Shown: positions 58,600 to 64,000 of the stretch, piece by piece
Layout: every line of letters begins with the position of its first letter
Position numbering within the stretch: the first letter of the stretch is position 1
Assembly: GCA_015068025.1 (NCBI GenBank)
Contig: SVLH01000002.1
Coordinates: forward strand, 1-64,000
Reading direction: 5' to 3'
Length of the DNA: 64,000 bases
DNA from: Oscillospiraceae bacterium
GTDB lineage: Bacteria > Bacillota > Clostridia > Oscillospirales > Oscillospiraceae
Position numbers and translations under genes: made by a program
The notes under the pieces: generated by a model
Told to the model about the DNA's origin: nothing
Seen by the model: only the letters and a program-made list of their open reading frames with translations
The model's database searches: none

Positions 58600-58876
58600 A
58601 AGCCTCCTTGATAATCTGTCTTTTGCCGGGAATACCGGCACTTCACAAATCGCGGCCTTGCCGCGGGAATGCGCCCCCCATTTTCTTTTGTCTTGTCAAA
58701 AGAAAATGCGCCGCGCCCGGTGGAAAAGAAAACCGCTAGGCGCGAGCATGGCCGGAGGGCGAACAGCCCTCAAGCCGCGCGAAGGGGAATTGCGTGACTG
58801 CAGCGCGTCGGATTTGGTCTGCGCCTATCTCCGCGCGTTCCGTTTCACTACGCGCTGCATGGGTGGTTGAAGAAAA
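58600..58876. repeat. Non-coding intergenic block with AG-rich perfect inverted repeat; candidate dispersed repeat
   Basis: 277-bp gap within the pur operon; ATTTTCTTTTG-tcttgt-CAAAAGAAAAT at 58680-58707 plus GC-rich imperfect repeats. Confidence 0.4.
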
Positions 58877-60055
58877 TTAGTGATGGAATAAGCGCATGCC
58901 GGTGAAGCACATGGTCATGTTGTACTTATTGGCGGTCATAATGACATGGTCATCGCGAATGGAGCCGCCGGGCTCGGCGATGTACTGCACGCCGGACTTG
59001 CGGGCGCGCTCCACATTGTCACCGAAGGGGAAGAACGCGTCAGAGCCGACGGTCACGCCGGACTGGGTGGCGATCCAGGCCTTCTTTTCCTCGGCGGTCA
59101 GCACCTCGGGCTTGACCTTGAAGATGTTCTGCCAGGTGCCTTCGGCCAGCACGTCCTCATACTCGTCGGAGGTGTAAATGTCGATGGCGTTGTCGCGGTC
59201 GGGACGGCGGATGTCATCCACAAATTGCAGACCCAGTACCTTCGGGTGCTGGCGCAGATACCAGTTGTCGGCCTTCTGACCGGCCAGACGGGTGCAGTGG
59301 ATACGGCTCTGCTGGCCGGCGCCCACGCCAATGGCCTGGCCGTCCTTCACATAACACACGGAGTTGGACTGGGTGTACTTCAGGGTGATGAGGGCCACGA
59401 TCATATCGATCTTGGCCTGCTGGGGCAGGTCCTTGTTGTCGGTAACGATGTTGTTCAGCAGTTCTTCGTCGATCTTGAAATTGTTGCGGCCCTGCTGAAA
59501 GGTAATGCCGAAGACGTCCTTATACTCTTCCTCGGCGGGAATGTAGTCGGGATCGATCTGAACGACGTTGTAGCCGCCCTTCTTTTTGGTTTTCAGGATC
59601 TCCAGCGCCTCCTCGGTGTAGCCGGGGGCGATAACGCCGTCGGAGACCTCGGCCTTCAGATAGGTGGCGGTAGCAGCGTCGCAGACCTCGGACAGGGCCG
59701 CCCAGTCACCGTAGGAGCACAGGCGGTCGGCGCCGCGGGCACGGATATAGGCGCAGGCAATGGGGGAGAGTTCAGCACCCTCTTCTACGAAGTAGATCTT
59801 CCGATCGGTCTCGCTCAGGGGCAGACCCACGGCGGCACCGGCGGGGGAGACATGCTTGAAGGACGCTGCGGAGGGCAGGCCGGTGGCGGCCTTCAGTTCC
59901 CGCACCAGCTGCCAGGAGTTGAAGGCGTCCATGAAGTTGATGTAGCCGGGCTTGCCGTTGAGAACGGTGATGGGCAGCTCGCGGCCGTCGCGCATGAAGA
60001 TGCGGGAGGGTTTCTGGTTGGGGTTACAGCCGTATTTCAGTTCCAGTTCATTCAT
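58877..60055 (-). CDS. AICAR formyltransferase-only PurH-like protein (lacks IMP cyclohydrolase domain)
   Basis: LKYGCNPNQKPSRIFM, AASFKHVSPAGAAVG, YTQSNSVCYVKDGQAIGVGAGQQSRIHCTRLAGQKAD; 392 aa. Confidence 0.92.
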   Translation of the reverse strand: MNELELKYGCNPNQKPSRIFMRDGRELPITVLNGKPGYINFMDAFNSWQLVRELKAATGLPSAASFKHVSPAGAAVGLPLSETDRKIYFVEEGAELSPIACAYIRARGADRLCSYGDWAALSEVCDAATATYLKAEVSDGVIAPGYTEEALEILKTKKKGGYNVVQIDPDYIPAEEEYKDVFGITFQQGRNNFKIDEELLNNIVTDNKDLPQQAKIDMIVALITLKYTQSNSVCYVKDGQAIGVGAGQQSRIHCTRLAGQKADNWYLRQHPKVLGLQFVDDIRRPDRDNAIDIYTSDEYEDVLAEGTWQNIFKVKPEVLTAEEKKAWIATQSGVTVGSDAFFPFGDNVERARKSGVQYIAEPGGSIRDDHVIMTANKYNMTMCFTGMRLFHH

Positions 60056-60067
60056 AGCAGATCGTCC

Positions 60068-60673
60068 TCAACTTTCTGTGATTTGTTTACATAACATTTC
60101 AGTTGCCTGGGGCAGCAGGACCCATTCGGCCTGCTCCATGACCCGGCGCTGCAAGGTCTCCGCAGTGTCGTCGGGCAGGATCTCCACGGCTTTCTGCAGC
60201 AGGATACGGCCGCCGTCGGGTATCTCATTGACCAAATGGACTGTAGCGCCGGTCACCTTTACACCCTTTGCAAGAGCAGCCTCGTGGACTTTCAGACCAT
60301 ACATTCCTTTGCCGCAGAAGGAGGGGATCAGAGAGGGGTGGACATTGACGATGCGCTCCGGCCACTGCTTCACAAACTCCTCCGACAGGATGGAGAGGAA
60401 ACCGGCCAGAACGATCAGGTCGATGCGATGCTCCGTCAGGTGGCGGGTCAGTTCCACCTCAAATTCCGCCTGTGTACGGCCCTTCTTGGGGACGGCCACG
60501 CCAGTCACGCCGTGGTTGGCGGCGCGGGTCAGGGCGTATGCGGTCTCGTTGCTGGCGCAGACCAGCACGATCTCGCCGTGGGGGATGGCGCCGGATTCCT
60601 GTGCCTGCAGCAGCGCTTCCAGATTAGTGCCGCCGCCGGAAACAAAGACAGCAATACGGGCCTTGGTTAACAT
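60068..60673 (-). CDS. purN: Phosphoribosylglycinamide formyltransferase
   Basis: [73 protein letters not shown]. Confidence 0.95.
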   Translation of the reverse strand: MLTKARIAVFVSGGGTNLEALLQAQESGAIPHGEIVLVCASNETAYALTRAANHGVTGVAVPKKGRTQAEFEVELTRHLTEHRIDLIVLAGFLSILSEEFVKQWPERIVNVHPSLIPSFCGKGMYGLKVHEAALAKGVKVTGATVHLVNEIPDGGRILLQKAVEILPDDTAETLQRRVMEQAEWVLLPQATEMLCKQITES

Positions 60674-61695
60674 AATGTCACCTTTTCCTCGCCGGCGACG
60701 ATCTCACCGATGACATAGGCACCGCAGTCCAGAGCTGCGATAGCGGCGTCGGCGTCGGCCTTGGGAACGATGACGATCATGCCCACGCCCATGTTGTAGG
60801 TGTTGAACATGTCATGCTCATCGATGTTGCCCTTCTTCTGCAGCATGGAGAAGATGGCGGGCGTCTTGATGGCGGCCTTGTCGATCTTTGCGCACAGACC
60901 GTCGGGGATGCAGCGGGGCACATTTTCGTAGAAGCCGCCGCCGGTGATATGGCTGATGCCCTTGACGTCTGCGGCCTCGATGCAGCGCAGAACCTGCTTG
61001 ACATAGATGACGGTGGGTTTGAGCAGAGCCTCACCCAGTGTGCAGCCCAGTTCCTCAAAATACTCGTTCAGGTCGGCATTCTCCACGTCAAAGACCTTGC
61101 GGACCAGAGAGTAGCCGTTGGAGTGGAAGCCGGAGGAGGGCAGGGCGATGACCACATCGCCCTCGGCCATGCGGGCAGAGTCGATAACCTTGGGTTTGTC
61201 CACGATGCCCACGGTGAAGCCAGCCAGATCGTAATTATCGGGATCCATCATGCCGGGATGCTCGGCGGTCTCGCCGCCGATAAGGGCGCAGCCTGCCTGC
61301 ACGCAGCCTTCGGCCACGCCGGAGACGATGGTGGCCACCTTCTCGGGCACGTTCTTGCCGATGGCGATGTAGTCCAGGAAGAACAGGGGCTTTGCGCCGC
61401 AGCAGATGACATCGTTGACGCACATGGCCACGCAGTCGATGCCGATGGTGTCGTGCTTGTCCATCAGTTCGGCCAGACGCAGTTTGGTGCCCACGCCATC
61501 GGTGCCGGAAACCAGAACGGGTTCGGCCATGCCGGTCAGGTCGGGAGCGAACAGACCGCCGAAGCCGCCGATGTCGGAGACCACGCCGGGGATGTGGGTG
61601 CGCTTGACGTCAGCGCTCATCAGTTTTACGCCCTTGTAACCGGCGGTAATGTCAACGCCGGCAGCAGCGTATGCTGCAGAATGAGAGTTTTCCAT
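60667..61695 (-). CDS. purM: Phosphoribosylformylglycinamidine cyclo-ligase
   Basis: [57 protein letters not shown]. Confidence 0.95.
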   Translation of the reverse strand: MENSHSAAYAAAGVDITAGYKGVKLMSADVKRTHIPGVVSDIGGFGGLFAPDLTGMAEPVLVSGTDGVGTKLRLAELMDKHDTIGIDCVAMCVNDVICCGAKPLFFLDYIAIGKNVPEKVATIVSGVAEGCVQAGCALIGGETAEHPGMMDPDNYDLAGFTVGIVDKPKVIDSARMAEGDVVIALPSSGFHSNGYSLVRKVFDVENADLNEYFEELGCTLGEALLKPTVIYVKQVLRCIEAADVKGISHITGGGFYENVPRCIPDGLCAKIDKAAIKTPAIFSMLQKKGNIDEHDMFNTYNMGVGMIVIVPKADADAAIAALDCGAYVIGEIVAGEEKVTLC

Positions 61696-61699
61696 TTCC

Positions 61700-63124
61700 T
61701 TATTCCTTTCCGTTCCAGCAATAGGTACAGATTTTGTCTTTGTCGATACCGATGGCTTCCAGCACGCCGTCAAGAGACTGATAGCCGAGAGAATCGAAGC
61801 CGAACTTCTCGCAGATGGCCTTCAGCAGGCACTTGCCGCGTTCCGTAGAGGCGTCGGCGTATTCCTCCACGTGCTTCTGGCCTTCGTCACCTTCCAGTTC
61901 CTGAATGGTGCGGCGGGCAAGCAGATCCATATCGGAATTGCCGCGGGAGAAGTTCAGGTATTTGCAGGCATACATGATGGGGGGGCAGGCGGAGCGCATA
62001 TGCACTTCTTTTGCGCCGGATTCGTACAGGAAGTCCACGGTCTCCTGCAGTTGGGTGCCGCGGACGATGGAATCGTCCACGAATAGCAGTTTCTGGCCGC
62101 GGATCAGTTCCGGCACGGGGATCTGCTTCATCTTTGCCACCTGATTGCGCACCTTCTGGTCGCTGGGGGTGAAGGAGCGGGGCCAGGTGGGGGTGTACTT
62201 CACGAAGGGACGGGCAAAGGGCTTGCCGCTGCGGTTGGCGTAGCCGATGGCATGGGGGATGCCGGAATCCGGCACGCCGGCCACATAGTCCACCTTGGGC
62301 AGACTGCCCTGCAATACCTCGTCACGGGCCATGATCTCGCCGTTGCGATAGCGCATGACCTCCACGTTTTTGCCCTCGTAGTTGGAGTTGGGGTAGCCGT
62401 AATAAGACCACAGGAAGCCGCAGATCTTCATCTGCTCTCCAGCGGGGGAGAGGGGTTCGATCCCGTCAGCCGTCACGCGGACGATCTCGCGGGGACCCAG
62501 CTCGTAGGCGTCCGCATAGTCCAGCTTGTGGTAGGCAAAGGATTCGAAGGAGATGCAGTGTCCATCCTCGCTCTTGCCGATCAGAACGGGCAGGCGACCC
62601 AGCTTGTCGCGGGCGGCGATGATGCCGTCACGGGTCAGCAGCAGGATGGTGATGGAGCCGTTGATGATCTCCTGCGCGTGGAGGATGCCCTCTACAAAGG
62701 AATCCTTCTGGTTGATGAGGGCGGCGGTCAACTCGGAGGAGTTGACCTTGCCGCTGCTCATGGCCATAAACTGATGGCCGTGGTCGGAGAAATAGGTTTC
62801 CACCAGCTCCTCGGCGTTGTTGATGATGCCGACAGTGGAAATGGCATACATGCCCAGATGAGAGCGCACCAGCAGCGGCTGGGGATCGGTGTCGGAAATG
62901 CAGCCGATACCGCTGCAGCCGTGCAGTTCATGCAGATCCTTTTCAAACTTGGTGCGGAAAGGGGTATTTTCGATATTGTGGATCTCCCGCTGGAACTTGT
63001 CGACCGCGGCATCATACAGCGCCATGCCGCCGCGTTTGGTGCCCAGGTGGGAGTGATAGTCCACGCCGAAGAACAGGTCAAGCACGCAGTCCCGCTTGGA
63101 AGCTACGCCAAAAAAACCACCCAT
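61700..63124 (-). CDS. purF: Amidophosphoribosyltransferase-like protein with N-terminal MGGFFG (no Cys nucleophile)
   Basis: PRTase motif [60 protein letters not shown]. Confidence 0.9.
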   Translation of the reverse strand: MGGFFGVASKRDCVLDLFFGVDYHSHLGTKRGGMALYDAAVDKFQREIHNIENTPFRTKFEKDLHELHGCSGIGCISDTDPQPLLVRSHLGMYAISTVGIINNAEELVETYFSDHGHQFMAMSSGKVNSSELTAALINQKDSFVEGILHAQEIINGSITILLLTRDGIIAARDKLGRLPVLIGKSEDGHCISFESFAYHKLDYADAYELGPREIVRVTADGIEPLSPAGEQMKICGFLWSYYGYPNSNYEGKNVEVMRYRNGEIMARDEVLQGSLPKVDYVAGVPDSGIPHAIGYANRSGKPFARPFVKYTPTWPRSFTPSDQKVRNQVAKMKQIPVPELIRGQKLLFVDDSIVRGTQLQETVDFLYESGAKEVHMRSACPPIMYACKYLNFSRGNSDMDLLARRTIQELEGDEGQKHVEEYADASTERGKCLLKAICEKFGFDSLGYQSLDGVLEAIGIDKDKICTYCWNGKE

Positions 63125-63226
63125 AGGGTCCTCCTTGATTCATATGTCCTCGGGTCAGTACAGGCTTTGTCGTCGTGCGGAAAAGCAGGATGACCGAGGG
63201 GCAGAGAGCGAAATAAAGTTCTTTTG

Positions 63227-63252
63227 GTTCTTTTCTTTCTCAAGAAAAGAAC
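63227..63252 (-). terminator. AG-rich inverted repeat overlapping purC stop
   Basis: GTTCTTTTCTT-tctc-AAGAAAAGAAC, perfect 11-bp arms. Confidence 0.4.
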
Positions 63253-63920
63253 AGCTCGTTGAGCTTCATGGGATCGACATACTCGCCGTCCTTGTAAACG
63301 CGCATGTTGCCGGAGGCAACCTCGTCGATGAGCATGACGGTGCCGTCGGGCGCGTAGCCGAACTCGAACTTGATGTCATACAGTTCCAGACCCTTTTCGG
63401 CCAGATCGTCGGCCACGATCTTGGTGATCTGCTGGGTCTGGGCTTTCAGGGACTCGTACTGTTCGTCGGTCATCACGCCGATGGCGACCAGAGCGTCCTT
63501 GGTGATCAGGGGATCGCCCTTCTCATCGTCCTTCAGGGTGGTCTCCACGTAGGAGGGCAGATCGGCGCCGGACTCGATCAGGGCGCCGTAGCGGCGGATG
63601 AAGGAACCCACGGCCTTGCGGCGGCAGATGACTTCCAGACCTTTGCCGAAAACCTTGGCAGGGAGGACTTCCATGGTGGTGTTGGCCAGATCGGCAGAGA
63701 CATAGTGGGTCTTGATGCCGGCGGCGTTGATCTTCTCGAAGAAGTAGATGGACATGCGCAGGTTCACGTCGCCCACGCCCTCAATGGTCAGGCCCACGGA
63801 GTTTTCACCGGGATCGAACACGCCGTCCTTGCCGGTGCAGTCGTCCTTGAACTTCAGCAGGCAGTTGCCGTTTTCCAGAGCGTAAACATTCTTGGTCTTT
63901 CCGGTGTAGAGCAGTTTCAT
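63240..63920 (-). CDS. purC: Phosphoribosylaminoimidazole-succinocarboxamide synthase
   Basis: [63 protein letters not shown]. Confidence 0.95.
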   Translation of the reverse strand: MKLLYTGKTKNVYALENGNCLLKFKDDCTGKDGVFDPGENSVGLTIEGVGDVNLRMSIYFFEKINAAGIKTHYVSADLANTTMEVLPAKVFGKGLEVICRRKAVGSFIRRYGALIESGADLPSYVETTLKDDEKGDPLITKDALVAIGVMTDEQYESLKAQTQQITKIVADDLAEKGLELYDIKFEFGYAPDGTVMLIDEVASGNMRVYKDGEYVDPMKLNELFFS

Positions 63921-63972
63921 GGTAAAAATCCTCCCATATCAAAAATACATTTTTGTGATTGTTGTGTCAGGT

Positions 63973-64000
63973 TCAGGCCTTCAGCTCTGCCTGCAGTTTT
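63973..64000 (-). CDS. C-terminal end of the next purine operon gene (possibly purE), truncated by window end
   Basis: Minus-strand frame ...KLQAELKA*; co-directional with purC. Confidence 0.4.

Noticed and set aside
53570-58870. 1766-aa plus-strand ORF
   Set aside because: Antisense shadow of purL and purD, which have full conserved motifs; Gly/Gln/His/Val-rich composition typical of the reverse complement of GC-rich codons.
1-64000. CRISPR array, tRNA or rRNA genes
   Set aside because: No regularly spaced repeats and no T-loop/CCA-bearing tRNA-like sequence other than tmRNA were recognised; absence is by reading, not by tRNAscan/Infernal.

Overview
This is a 64 kb chromosomal window from a GC-rich anaerobic Firmicute, probably a gut Oscillospiraceae/Clostridia relative (judged from gene content only). 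Most of it is conserved housekeeping: birA, paired chromate transporters, pepD, glyA/MTHFS/dinB, an FMN-riboswitch ribU, a split transketolase with a 4-hydroxybutyrate-dehydrogenase-like enzyme, a full pyrCKDFEBI cluster, pgm, rlmH/walJ/murA/yycI/yycH/walK/walR, smpB, tmRNA, ddh, a four-gene XRE-regulator/membrane-protein operon, guaB, and a purine operon (purL, D, H-like, N, M, F, C). No tRNA, rRNA or CRISPR was recognised. The accessory-looking part is 41.3-44.1 kb, just downstream of ssrA. It holds remnants of a mobile-element replication protein and a Cys-rich ORF on the minus strand, and a decayed acetate-transporter pseudogene. Points most worth a second look: (1) an XRE regulator fused to a complete desulfoferrodoxin/superoxide-reductase-like domain; (2) a PurF-like protein whose N-terminal nucleophile Cys is replaced by Gly; (3) a Tritrichomonas-type IMPDH; (4) a terminator-like leader upstream of the transketolase genes; (5) a palindromic operator overlapping the promoter of a novel operon encoding a membrane-tethered PstS-like protein; (6) the ssrA-adjacent mobile-element scar.
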